From Anagrus nilaparvatae (Eukaryota; Arthropoda; Insecta; Hymenoptera; Mymaridae), in assembly GCA_022575985.1 (NCBI GenBank), contig JAKSXM010000137.1, positions 14,340,001 to 14,404,000 of the forward strand: a stretch of DNA of 64,000 bases. Direction: 5' to 3'. This document shows positions 47,421 through 59,545 of the stretch, in pieces. The first letter of the stretch is position 1. Every line of letters starts with the position of its first letter. The position numbers were made by a program, and so were the translations under genes. The notes under the pieces were generated by a model. The model was not told where the DNA came from and made no database searches. It was given only the letters and a program-made list of their open reading frames with translations.

Positions 47421-50177
47421 TGGGTAGAAGAGTTAAAAATGCTGAATAAAAATGGTTCCATACTCAAAGAAGAATAAAAAAAATTTTCGAGTCATATGAA
47501 AATTATAATGTAGCCCTAAACAATGATTATTTACATTCTATTGGATGTAATATTTCAATGTAATTTATATGTTCATAAATATAAAATGAAGAGCCTCACT
47601 CTATTTAGCCAGAGACAAAATATCCAAAAAATTGTTAGCTCAGTATATCGAATCAATTATTTAGATTTAAAATTATTTAAAATTTTAATTTTGTTGCAAA
47701 TTTTTATTTTTTCACTTTTTGGGTAATTATTAAAACTTTAATTTCGGGGAAATGTTCATCGGGGAATGGTGTTCGATCGAACGGGAGGGAGCGCCTATAA
47801 ACAGAACTGAAATGCATGGAACATATTTAGTGAAAATAAATGATAGGTATAATAATAATATAAAGTAAAAAATATACCAAAAAACTGTTATAGTACAGGT
47901 AATTTTTATTCGTCTAAATTATTTTTTATTATATTATTTATTATTTATCTTGGTATTAATAAATAGAATAGAATAAATAAAAAAATAAATTTTCTGTTTT
48001 TTTTATAAAAATAATAATTTTACAAAATAAATAATAAATAGACATTTTTTCCGTGTTTAGAAGTCACTCGTGTGGATTATAATATTTTTTCAATTTATAA
48101 AAAATTTTCTAAATATACACTTTTAAAAGTAACTCTGGTAAAATATATTAAGAAGTATAAAAAACGTATTTTGAAAAGAATTTCCGTCATTCACAATAAT
48201 TATCAGTGTGTTAGCCAGCCACTTGAGAGCTACTCTGGGTTTCATCGGCCCCAAAAAATGTTCTCAATTGAGCTGAAAATTGTTATGGTCTACCTTAAAC
48301 TTCAACATACTTTAGGAAGAGCATTTTTAGAGCACTTTTTTTATGAACCACCCTAGCCTATTTAATGAACAAGCCCTGATAAAATGTAGTTTAGTTTGTC
48401 ATTGATTTAACCATACTTGAGTTACTAACGTATAGTGATAGAGTAACCAATTTTTTGGGTGGGTAAACTCATACATTAATTAAGTTTAATGTATTCATAA
48501 ATTTACTTAAAAAAAAAATATTTACATAATTATTTTAATTAAATTTTTTTTAATTATTTAAAAAAATGAATGTTTATTTACTCATTTTTTTTTAATTATA
48601 AAGTAAGACGATCTTCTAAATATTTTCTTTTAGGTTTTCATACAATATAAGTTAGCAGCTGGAATTCTTTTTTATTATAATTAAAAGAAGCTTAAAAAGA
48701 AAAATATACGTTACAAAATAAATTTATGAAGACAAGCAAAGCATACTTTTTATTATATATTAGGTTGGTAGTTATATTTTAGAAATTTTAACGTATTTTT
48801 TTACAAATGTAAAATCGTAAGGCAAAAAAATCAATGAAATCAAAGAAATGTAGATAATTTTTTTTCATTAAACGCTGCAAAAAAGATCTACTTTCTTAAT
48901 TTCGGGTGATTTTTTTTTCGCTTTTAATGAAAAACTATGTGTTGCGAACACGGGAAAAAATGTAGTCACTACGCTCACTCATGCATACAACTGCATTGAA
49001 AGCCAAATCTTATTTTTTTCCCTTGTTGAACAATTAGATATTTTTGCAGATTTTTTGAAAATTAAGCATTTCTTTCTCACTTTGGTATTTTCAATGAACA
49101 AGAATTGGGACTGTGTCCTCCTGGACCCCCGGAACTTGATTTTTCCAAAGATATGTTGGTTTAGGTTACTCAATATTTTGTAAAATAACCTTTTTTACCC
49201 AAAGTGTTATCTAAAATTTACTGGATCATAAAATTTACGGGCATATGAACCCATACGTATAATTAGTTCTTTTTGATAAAAAAATGTTTCCTCGGTTTTC
49301 AGTTTTTTAGGTTTTTTTTTAAAATTTGAAATTTTATTTATTGCAATATTTTTTACTTAGTAAGTTTGAAATAAAAACAAAATGTAGCAAAAAATTACAA
49401 TTCTAACATAAATAGTCGACATCAAAAATATATTAATATAAAAAGTTTGACAATAAAATCAAATATATTTTTTTTATCATAAAAATATTAAAGTTTATTC
49501 AAATCATGTTCGAAAGTAATATTCAACCCAATAAAACTTTATCGACAGGAAGAATAACTTTTTTTTTCTACCTAACTACAAGAAAATCTTCTTTAAGTAT
49601 ATTTTCTATACTGCTAAAATATTTAAGTTAAAACATTTTTTAAATAAACTATAACTAAAGAATTCGAATATATATGCGTACTTTTGCAGTTTGAGTTATG
49701 ATGAACTTCTTTAAAAATTTACACCAGAGAAAAATTGTTTGACGTCTATATAAATTGACAAAGAAGGTCCCTCAAGTCGAAATTATAGTTTTTTTGATAT
49801 TGAGATATGTTTTTATACTCTATTGGGAAGAAGTTTATGTCACTTGAAAAATATAAATATTTAAACAAATGTATTTTTATCGATTATTTAATAAGAATTT
49901 TACAGCACGATAAAAAAAATAGTTAAAAAAAGCTTGCAAAAGGAAACATTTTAATATTGTAAATAGAATTATGAAAATAGTACATTGAAGGAAAGACTTT
50001 AAAAGTATTATGCGACAATAGTATTATAATTCTGCAACAAACAGATTTTCCTCTTATCTAAAAGAGATCAAAATCAAAAAGAAGTAGTAAGAAAAATAAT
50101 CCTGTATGAGAGGAGATTTATAGGATTTTAGGAAAAGATTGAAAAGTAAAAACTAACGTCGTGTTTTTTATTTTTTT
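47421..50177. other. intergenic A+T-rich DNA, no gene seen
   Basis: No coding signature on either strand. An open frame of 94 codons (48072-48356) and one of 64 codons (48979-49173, minus) show no recognisable motif. A 'gaactgaaatgcatggaacat' word near 47805 may be a stray end of the CATGGAACATG family. Confidence 0.4.
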
Positions 50178-50430
50178 TAACATGGAACATGTTTATAGGG
50201 AGTAGTACTCTGAAAATCTGAAAATCAAGGATGGGGGAGGAGGGTCAAATGGGTCTTAAAATAATTAGAATAATACAAGTTTAAGGAATCAAAATAATTT
50301 GGGTTTAGAATATTAAGATCTAGAAAAGGTGATAATTAATAATTATAAAAATTGCAAATTGTATTGTAATGTTATGTAACATTTATTTCCACAGCCCTCA
50401 GTTGTAGTAAACATGTTCCATGCATTTAGG
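50178..50430. mobile_element. CATGGAACATG-family element, inverted copy
   Basis: It starts aacatggaacatgtttatag and ends acagccctcagttgtagtaa plus acatgttccatgca, the ends being complements of one another. Internal words (ggtcttaaaataattagaat, gggtttagaatatta) are the reverse complement of the 'ctaaacc...attattttaag' repeats at 12440-12925. Confidence 0.65.
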
Positions 50431-50689
50431 TCAAGTTTATATAAACCGGTTATAAGTTTTTTTAAATTTAGGGCTAATTTTGACCCATTTTGACCCTTCG
50501 AGGTCAGTAAATTATAAAATGGTAATAATTTCCAGTACAAGATTTAAAAAATAAAAATAAGAAAAGCTTAAATTGCATTTGATCTCCAATAATTAGCTTT
50601 CATATTTTGCTTTTGATACATAATCAAATAAACCCAATATTTTGTTAATTATTCTTAATAGATGGCTTTTATTTGATCGTTATTTCCAA

Positions 50690-50862
50690 AATATAGTTTC
50701 TTAAAACCCATACAAAGGGTATTTTTCGACTATTAAAGGGCGTTCTCCGATTTTTTTAAACATCACTCCAAATTCTGATTCAGTGACCCAAAAAGCTTAC
50801 AGCAGACTTTTTCAAACTCATTTGTTGATCCCTGACCCCTCACACCACATTATGACTGGAGC
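50690..50862. repeat. fragment of the 'ttttgggtc/gacccaaaaa' family
   Basis: It contains cagtgacccaaaaagcttac and ends cattatgactggag, matching the ...tattgactggag end at 25540. Only one end is preserved. Confidence 0.5.
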
Positions 50863-51644
50863 ATACGATTTATTTATTAATCAATTGTATTTAGGGATAT
50901 TAAAGTTAAAAAAAAATTTTTTTTGGACAAATGCTGGATACTTTGGGTTTATAACTGTTCAGCAAAAAAATAACATGGTTGCAAAAAATGGGTCAGCTTT
51001 TTAGTCTTTTCTTTATTTTTCAGTCACTCTGTAATGAACCATAAGAAACTAAAGCGTTACACACGATTTACATATTAACTTAGCAGGCAATCAAACTACA
51101 GGCGCATTTTATATAAAATGAGAATTTTTTCAATAAAATTTTAAAACAATAGAATCCATTATCATTAATTTATCTTCTTTTAAAATTAATTATCTAAGAA
51201 AAATCGAATAATTTCATGTTGAAAAAAAGGTATGCTCATTTATAATAATTGTTACAAAAAGTAATTTTAAACTACAATAAATTTATTATTGATTTTTTTT
51301 TTATTATTATTAAATAATTCGAATAATAAAAATTTTATGAAAATTTTATTTTCAATAAAAAGTAAACATATTACAATATAAAAATTTTGATTGCTTTTTA
51401 TTGAATATAACAAAAAAAAAGTTGCTTTGAAAATTGATATTTCACAGAAAAATTTTTTTCATTATACAAATTTATTTCTTTATATTGAAAATTTTTACTA
51501 TTTGCGAAAAAATATTTTATTTAAAAATTTTTAAATTAGAATGTTTACAATTTTAAAATTTTAACAAAATTGCGGTAAAAAAATATTTTTATTTATTATT
51601 TAAATTTATTATATATTACTTTGAATTTTTTTTATAATCAAATT

Positions 51645-52870
51645 TTTTTTTTTTTTAATTTAGCTTTAGAACCTTTACATGTGAAAAGTTGTTAGCAATG
51701 CATAAAATAGTTATAAATAGTTATACATAAAGATAGTATAAGATAATTTAAATTAAATAACCTAAAATATTAAATCTGTAATTTACATTCTTTTAAAAAT
51801 TTGTAAACATGCCTACTGGATCGACTAGATGGTTTTTGAACGATAATTTCAATACTTAATGGCAGCTGTAGTGTACACCTTTTTAATTTTATAATAAATT
51901 TTTTTCGTTCCTTGTTGTACAATTCACATTGCCATCTAAGATCATTTATAATATTTACTCTACTTAGCGATGCTGCTAAATTATAATGATTTGATCTGAT
52001 TCTACTAATTGTGACTGTGAATTCTCTGTCTAATTTTTTATTACTAAACCATGTTGTACGACATTGTGAATAGTAATATTGGAAATAGTCTTTACCTGTC
52101 GTTTTACTTAATTTATCAAATAATTTATTTGTTTGCGAGGTAGCTTCGGTACTAAATTTTTCAAACATGTCTGCATGCGGTACATGGTGAATATTATTAA
52201 ATGCAAATTTTGTTGCTGACTTAGTCAAAGTTTCTGCTTCTTCATTTCCTCTGATTCTTATGTGAGAAAGGATCCAGAAAAAGATTATTTTGCAGTTATT
52301 ATTTTTCATTATTTCTGTGTATTCTTTTTAACTCCAAAAATGTAATTATTTTTTTTAATTTTAAAATTATTACTAGTAATACTTTGTAAGGCACTATAGG
52401 AATCAGAAAAAATGCAGAAATTATAATTGGTATATTTAGAGGCGATATCTAAGGCTTCACTTAAAGCTGCACATTCAGCTGTAAAAATGGAAGATTCCTT
52501 AGACATAGCCTTAACAGTTTTTATATCTAGTTCTGGACAAACGGCCACATAATAAACTGTCCTTTTTTGTTTAATTTTGCTACCTTTTGTATAAATACTT
52601 TTGGCTTTATTTTTTAAGAGTAAATTATTTATGGCGTCATTTTTATCATTGCTTTTTTTAGTAAATCGTTATTTACTTTAATGCTAGCGATTGAGTATAT
52701 ATAGTCATAGCAATAGCAGTTCATTTTTTGTTCTTTTCTAATAAGTTTTTTAAAAAGCGTTATTTCTTTTATACAGTGTTCGATTATTCTTTTGTTTTTC
52801 TTTTTATTTTTATTACAATAATTAAGCCTCATGGGCTTAAAACTCGCACGTAAAACTTGGTACGGGTTTT
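51645..52870 (-). pseudogene. 5'-truncated non-LTR retrotransposon, RNase H and C-terminal region
   Basis: On the minus strand: a lysine-rich segment (52832-52629) after a VLRASFKPMRL-like junction. Next comes SIYTKGSK, where the first RNase H catalytic Asp (Y-T-D-G-S) has become Lys. Then FTAECAAL with the catalytic Glu and FSDSYSAL with the second Asp. Then ILSHIRIRGNEEAETL, where the last Asp of G-N-E-x-A-D is Glu. The tail ISRIRSNHYNLAASLSRVNIIN...WQCELYNKERKKFI is typical of I/Jockey-type elements, but the C-x-C-G...H part is deleted. Frames shift at A runs near 52630 and 52309. A poly-A tail is visible as a T run at about 51645-51657 on the plus strand. Dead copy. Confidence 0.82.
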
Positions 52871-53409
52871 TTACACTAAATAATAAAGTTATTTTCTTAC
52901 GCTCTTTGTATGCCTAACGTTTGTAGAATAACTATTTTCTAACTTGGGTGGGACGTTTTTTGCCCATTATTTGTGTAAAATATATTGTTCTAAACTGTTT
53001 CTAAAAAAGTTGATTATCCTAAATTCAATTACCATCCCGCGGTAAGGCTTTAAAAAAAGCCTTTTATCACCACGTTAGAAAATAACTAATTTACCTCCAT
53101 AGTTTACTTTTTACTCTCTTTATCGACGTATAATGAGATTTTCATTTTAGCTGGAAATGGTCTAACTTGTCCTCATGGAGTAATTTTCGTCAAGTGAAAC
53201 AGTTTTTCTCATATAATAATATCTTTTTCTCATATAATATAATATATCTAATTATTTTGTACTTCTAAAATACACTTTTAATTTTATAAAGTTGATTTAA
53301 TTTCATTTACATGCAGGTGAATATCATTTCTTTAAATCGTTTTTTTTTAATCAAATTTTTTTATAACGAATAGTCCTCTTTAAAAACGCTATAATTTCAA
53401 AAACGATAA

Positions 53410-53641
53410 GGCTGGTTCCACAATACCTACAAATGCTAATTTACTTGCAAAGGTTTGTAAGCAAATTAGCATCTTGTCAACCTAACAATATTTTTTTTCA
53501 AATTTGGGACCAAATGTAAAATTTTTATAGATTTTTTATTCATTTCTGAATAACCCGAAAAGTTTTGTGAAGTTGGAAACATAAAAATTTGCATGCAAAT
53601 TTGCATGCAAATTTGTATTTGCCGGCATTGTGGAACCAGCC
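53410..53641. mobile_element. 232-bp MITE with TAA target duplication (PIF/Harbinger-like)
   Basis: The terminal inverted repeats GGCTGGTTCCACAAT and its complement attgtggaaccagcc are exact for 15 bases and continue with mismatches (acctacaaatgc / gcaaatttgtatttgccgg). TAA is duplicated at 53407-09 and 53642-44. A three-base TWA duplication is the hallmark of PIF/Harbinger elements. No coding capacity. Confidence 0.8.
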
Positions 53642-54299
53642 TAATAATTTCTATATATAAAAATCTTTGATATCAAACATTATTATGCATAAAAACCAGT
53701 TATATCAAATACGAATATTATCAAGAGGGCGGGTCAATGCATTTCTTGAATTAAAATACGATGCTTTATTTATTTATCAATATTAGTCATTTATTTTTAA
53801 CTTTTAATGTAGGATTATATTATGTAGGATAATCAGATATGTAAAAAATGACATAAAAAAAAAAATTTAAATAAGTGTACAAAAATATATTTATTTACAT
53901 TTTTTTTTCGTTCAAATAAATTACTTGCAAAAATATTACAAATTTTACTGACGTAAATTTTATTCGCCATAGGTGGTTAACTCGTTTTAAATCAAACCAC
54001 CTCTAACTCGCAGGGTTTCTGTCAGCAGAAGAATAAAACCATTTACATCAAGTTTTTTGTAAAACAAAATTTAAGTTTACATTTTTTATTTCTTGTGTGA
54101 AATCAAGAATTTTGTAGAATTTTAAAATCTCTAACTATCATATAATTGTTACTATTTTAAAGATACCTTCAAACTCATAATTAAATAAATTTAACAAGCT
54201 ATAATATAATACTTAATTTGCATACAAATTATTACCTTGTAGTTTTACTCCGGAAAAAATGATTGAATATTTAAATAGTATACTATACAGTAGTACAAA

Positions 54300-54440
54300 A
54301 TAAAGAATGGCCCAAACCGGACGTAAATTACTTTCCCAAGTGAAACCAAAGATAGTAAACTGCGATTTGGGATATTCTATATTTATGGATAAGAGCCGTA
54401 TAAAATTTGCCTTTGCCAGTGGCCAAATATGTAGAATACC
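54300..54440. repeat. 'aatggcccaaacc' hairpin, copy 2
   Basis: aaagaatggcccaaaccg faces ctgcgatttgggatattct, with a short G+C-richer loop (cttcccaa... in common with 59728-59815). A tail agagccgtataaaatttgcc parallels agggtcgtatacgattt at 59820. Confidence 0.6.
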
Positions 54441-54764
54441 ACCATTTTTTCACCGCTGAAAATTGAACTGAAAACTGAAGCTGTTTATTGAATAAAAAGC
54501 ATTAAATAAAGTGCTTTTAAAAGCGGACTGGAATCGGTTTACAAATAAAAAATAATTTAACCATCCGCCACAGTATTTAGTTTGTTCATTATCTATCTTT
54601 AGAAAGTGTCTAAGCTTTATAATTTTCAAGACCTTATTTTTTTGCTAGCATTTTGTAAACATTATAATTCTGAGTTATTAAAACATACTTATTCTAACTC
54701 CTTGAAGCCTTTATAATTTTAAGTCTATAACCCAAAAATTCATAATTAGTTTGTGTAACTACAC

Positions 54765-55205
54765 AACCAAAGAGCATGGAACATGTTCACTTATAACACT
54801 GATAGTAAAGTATCTATTGTGTTTATTTAAATTTTCAAATTATTATTGTTTTTTAAATAATATGAATTTATTTTTTATTCATTTTTACAATAAATTCTTT
54901 AAAAATTCTGCACTAATGGTCCCTAGGTACTTCTGCACCAAAGGTCCCTAAATCGAAAATTTCGAAAAGTCCATTTCACTCCCCCCCCCCATCCTTCCGA
55001 TCCAGACTTTATCAGATACCCCATCCAATGAACATATTCCATGTTGAAAAAAAATAATTTTACGCTTCTAAAATCCTTATTATTCCATACTTCTTTATCG
55101 AAATTATTCCAAGTCCATTTGATCCTCCCCCAAGTATGGTACATTTGCTCCCCTCAAATGGCATGTTTGAAATACCCCCCCGCCTATAACCATGTTCCAT
55201 GTTTA
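54765..55205. mobile_element. CATGGAACATG-family element, copy 3 (composite)
   Basis: The left end gagcatggaacatgttcac and the right end cataaccatgttccatgttt-like (55188-55206) are complements. An internal aacatattccatgttg at 55026 suggests two copies joined. 'ggtccctaaatcgaaaattt' and long C runs (54978-54990) match the interior of the 12440 copy. Confidence 0.6.
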
Positions 55206-55435
55206 AAAAACAGAATTTCAGCCATTTGTGGATAGCGTTGTTCCACTCTTATGATAGTGGAATTTTTCTTTCTTTATCAAAAGATTGCAAAATACCTGAA
55301 ATATAAAGAAAATTGAAAAAAGTATTCAAAAAATATTTTCTTAAAACTTAAAGAAAATTGAAAACAGAATTCAAAAAATATTTTCTTAAGACTTAAAGAA
55401 AATTTAAAAAAGAATTCAAAAAATATTTTTGCTTG

Positions 55436-55460
55436 CGGCAAAGGGATTTTTTTTTCAGTG
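55436..55460. repeat. solo end of the CACTG/TTGCGGCAA family
   Basis: gcttgcggcaaagggatttt followed by ...ttttcagtg reproduces the right terminus of the 29991-30535 element. No matching left end was found nearby. It follows three ~57-bp direct repeats of 'aaagaaaatt..aaaaaatatttt' (55300-55430). Confidence 0.55.
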
Positions 55461-55767
55461 TTAAAAGAGATATAAAATTTTAAAAACTTTTTTAAAATTA
55501 AAAAAAAAAAGCTCATATCCAAATACATAAAGATTAATACGTCCAAAATGTTTCGCATCTAATTATACAAATAAATTATTTCTGTATAAATTAAGCAATG
55601 GTAAATTTAAACATTATAAGAAAAGGAATTATAGAAAAGATTTATATACGAAGATTAAAAATAAAATATCTTATGTTAACATTGACAAATCGAAATTCAT
55701 TTATCAACATTAAAAATAAATAAAATTACAAGAATCAAATAATTAAATAAACTATTATTAGTTTTAA

Positions 55768-56286
55768 GGTGGCTCTAGCATGATGAGCACTACTTTGTGT
55801 GCATCGCAGTCTATTTTTGAAACTGAGATATTTGGCTTTATTCATAATAATAATAATATAATAATCTGTTTATGAAAGAGTTGAAGTTTTATGTGTATTT
55901 TTGAATAATCAAATTAAAAAAAAATTTTTTAATGTTTAATTTTTTAAACAAATGCGACGTATTAAAATGTAGCTTTTAAACAAGTTATAAACCCTAAGAT
56001 TTTTGGGCTGTTTGGATCAAAATTCTGCATGGCTCATCTTGAAGAACATTTAATTTTAGCTGAACAAGCCTTCAAAAAATTTCGAAAAAACCTTTTTTAT
56101 CATGAGTTACATATATTTGCTTATAAAATACTATCTAAAAAATGTTCTAAGTTGATTTAATTTGAATTTTTGTTTTCATTTTTTTGTTAAAAAATACACA
56201 TCAAACGTCAGCCCTTTCAGAAACGCATTTTTTATAATAAAATTAAAAAAGGCTACGATAGACCCAGTGCTCATGAGAGAGCCACC
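55768..56286. mobile_element. 519-bp MITE with TTAA flanks (piggyBac-like)
   Basis: The ends GGTGGCTCTAGCATGATGAG and ctcatgagagagccacc are imperfect terminal inverted repeats. TTAA is present at 55764-67 and 56287-90, as expected for piggyBac-type insertion. The interior has no transposase frame. Confidence 0.7.
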
Positions 56287-56999
56287 TTAAAATAATTTAG
56301 ACATAACAAAAGTTAAAAGCCAATAGCCTTTTTTTTAGTTTAAATTATTTTTATTTTTACAAAAAATAATAATAATAACAACTGTTGATAATTAAAATAT
56401 TAGTTTTATTAGTACACAACTCGGTACCCAATTACTTATTGATAAGATTACAATTTCTTAAAACGTTTAAATTCAGAATAATCTATAAATAAATACAATA
56501 ATAAGATATTGTATTCAAAATTATCTTACGTAACTTTTTCATCCCTTTTAGAAAATTTATAATCTTTTCCATACAATTGTATCATAATTATCTTACATAA
56601 TCTTTTGATATTATTTGTTAAATAATAAACTATTATATACCTAAACTTTATTAATAAGCATCAAAATGTTAATTAATATATTCAATGAAAATTAGCTTTT
56701 GATACGTAATGTTTACGAAACGTATATTGTAATCAATAGTTTATAGTTCATTAATTAAGATATCAATTATCTTTAATTACAATGATGTTTTTTTAAAAGA
56801 AGATATATTGAAAAATCAAGCTACAAATTATTTGTGTTTAATTTAATTTACTTTCGCTGTTTACGTCAATAAATTTTACTGATTTGCGTAGATTGAGCTT
56901 TTAAAATGATATGAATTGTGGCATGTTTTTTATTTTTGTGAATTGATTTCAATTTTTATCTTTTTTTAAGCTTTTTAGAAAGAAATCAATTTTTAAACT

Positions 57000-57375
57000 T
57001 TTTTAAAACTGGTTTTTCAGATGGTTAACCAGATGGTTTATTAACCAGATATTTTAAGAAAATAATAAGTCCTTCAGGATGAAAATGAACCTTGCAGGTA
57101 GAAGCGGATATCCTGGGGGTATAATTTTTAATTTTTGAACCCAAGATATAATCCGATTTTCCAAAATGATGAACCACAAAACTTAAAAAAATTACATTTT
57201 AACTTTACAAGGGGCTTTTTTAGGGTGAGAAAATTATGGGTAGAAAATATTCAATTTTTCAACCCAACATATTTTCCGATTTTCCAAGATAACGAACCAT
57301 AAAACTTAAAAAAATTACTTTTTTACTTACAAGGGGGTTTTTTAGGGCGAGAATAATGAATTTTGGGTGGAAAAT
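57000..57375. repeat. repeat modules shared with 42900-43620
   Basis: The order 'accagatggttta', 'cttgcaggtagaagcggatatcc', 'gggggtataatttttaattt', 'aaaaaattac..ttttaacttt', 'acaagggg..ttttttaggg' is the same as in the 42746-43871 element. Two to three ~115-bp modules. No clear ends here. Confidence 0.6.
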
Positions 57376-57377
57376 AT

Positions 57378-57870
57378 TCAATTTATGGGTAAATTCTGAT
57401 TTCAAATTCGTTTTCAGAACATCAAAAAATGTATTTAAAATACTTTTATTTTTAACTTTTGGACAAAGTAAAATATTTGCATTTTGGGTCGATTAAGAGG
57501 GTGTCTAGGGGCAAAAACTAAGGGTGATGGGTAAATTTTGACTTCAGATTCGATTTTAGGACCTCAATAAACGGAGTTTACATACATTTATTTTTAAATT
57601 TCAGACAAAATAAAAGATTTGCCTCCTGGGTCAGTTTAGAAGGTGGTTGGGGTAGCTGGGGCAAAATCTGATGGTGAAGGGTAATTTTTGACTTCAGATT
57701 CAATTTTAGAACCTCAATAAACGTAGTTTACATACATTTATTTTTAACTTTTGGACAAAATAAAATATTTGTTTAGAGGGTGGCTGGGGTAGCTGGGGCA
57801 AAATCTGAGGGTGTAGGGTAAATTCTGGCTTTAGATTCGTTTTTTGGACATCGAAAAACTTACCTGCAGG
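57378..57870 (+). repeat. tandem repeat, about 4 units of 127-150 bp
   Basis: Units begin near 57378, 57530, 57679 and 57806 with 'gggtaaattctgacttcagattcg', followed by 'acctcaataaacg.agtttacatac', 'acaaaataaaa.attt' and 'ggtggctggggtagctggggc'. It is G+C-richer than the surroundings and diverges toward the edges. Confidence 0.75.
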
Positions 57871-58129
57871 TAGGTTTAGTTCCAGGATCAGAACTTTTTT
57901 TTGTGTAGTTGTGTAATTATTAAATATGTTATATGTTGAATATTCTTTCGCAATGATTTTCAGAAAATGGAATAAGAGGCATTAGATGGTAACAACTATA
58001 CAATTGTGAGGACAAACCTGCTAAAAACTAATAAACTTTTTTGATCATAATAAAATTTTCTCTTAAACCCTTTTGAAAATAAAAAAATAAATGATTTTCA
58101 AGGTAACCTACCAGTTAATAATGTATAGT

Positions 58130-58225
58130 ATACATATAAATTTGGAGCATTTTTGCGATTTGGGGCATACTTTTCTTATTGCCACGGGTCGTATATGATT
58201 ATTCTGCGTCAATGGCCACTGTCCA
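58130..58225. repeat. eroded relative of the 'gcgatttgggcc' hairpin family
   Basis: gcgatttggggcatacttttc followed by cacgggtcgtatatgattat and tctgcgtcaatggcc parallels the right half of the 59728-59880 hairpin. The left half is missing. Confidence 0.45.
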
Positions 58226-59545
58226 GAAAAAAAATTACTGTCACTTTTAGTGTAAACATTACTTAGTAAAACTCATCAAAAAATCTAAGTATAAAGATAT
58301 TTCATAATACAAATATTTATTTTATATTTAAAATTTTCAAATAATCTATCAAGAATATATTGTACATGAAATAATATTTTCTCAAGAAATAAAAAATCAT
58401 AAAGAGTCGTATTATAAATCTATAAATAAAGTTCAATATCATTAATAAAGACAACGCAATTGCTATTAAAAATATACAATTAAGTATATATATAAATATC
58501 AATTCACTTAGAAATGTATTTGAAGGTGCAGTCTTTAGAAATCAATAACATGAAATTATTTCTATTAAATTCTCTATTAAATGTAATAAATAGAAGCCTT
58601 TCATTTAATTAATAAAACTTTGTTCTTTTCTGCTGAAAATAATTTTTTTTTAAATACAAACACAACTTTTTGGAAAGTATTAAATTGGAGAAATTTTCAG
58701 AAAAATAAATCACTGCAAGTATTTCAAAACCTTAAAAACTTTTTTTTTTATTTTTTATTATTTTTAAATCATAAATCATTTTTTTTTCTGTATAAAATCA
58801 ATATTTTATATTTAAGTCTTGGATCCCTGTAAAATATATTTTTTGAACAAAAAAAATTGATTCAGATTTTGGGATAGCCAAGTAATAAGTTAAATTAACC
58901 TGTTCTCACACAGAGGCCCAAATTTTCCTAGTAAATAATACAAGATATTTTTGAGTTATTTTGAATATTAATTTTTTCTCAGCCAAAAAAATTTACCAAA
59001 AAAGTCATTTTTGAGAAAAGCATGTATTTTAAAAACCCATAAGTTGATATTTTATTCAATTTTGCGGTTGAAAAAAAAATTATACTCAAATTCTGTATTA
59101 TTTAATAGGAAAAAAACGGGCCTTTTAGGGGTAATACGTTAGTTTAAATTACTTCTGGGCTATATCCAAAGATTTCAATCGTATTTTTATTTTGAAAAAA
59201 TACATTTTACTGTGATTCAATACAAAATATTAAACTTATACAGAAAAAAAATAAGAAGTCCATAGATATTTAGGGACCCTTAAAAATTAATTTACGAAAA
59301 TTTTTTCTGGTAAAAATCACCATAACTTGAAATTTTGCCAAGATTGAAATGAATGTATGGAAACTGTTAAAAAAAATTAAATTTACTTACCCTTGGAATA
59401 TACTTGTAGATATATTTATCTATTCAATACTTACTAACAATCAGATATAAATAAAAATAAAATTTCTATGTATACTAACAATATAGAAAAAATACTTAAA
59501 GGTGTTTAAAAATAGTTATCTATTAGTTCAAACGAATAATGCATA

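Noticed and set aside
48072..48356. 94-codon open frame in intergenic DNA
   Set aside because: No recognisable motif or exon structure. A terminal 'tatgaaccaccct' word suggests a repeat end instead of a gene.
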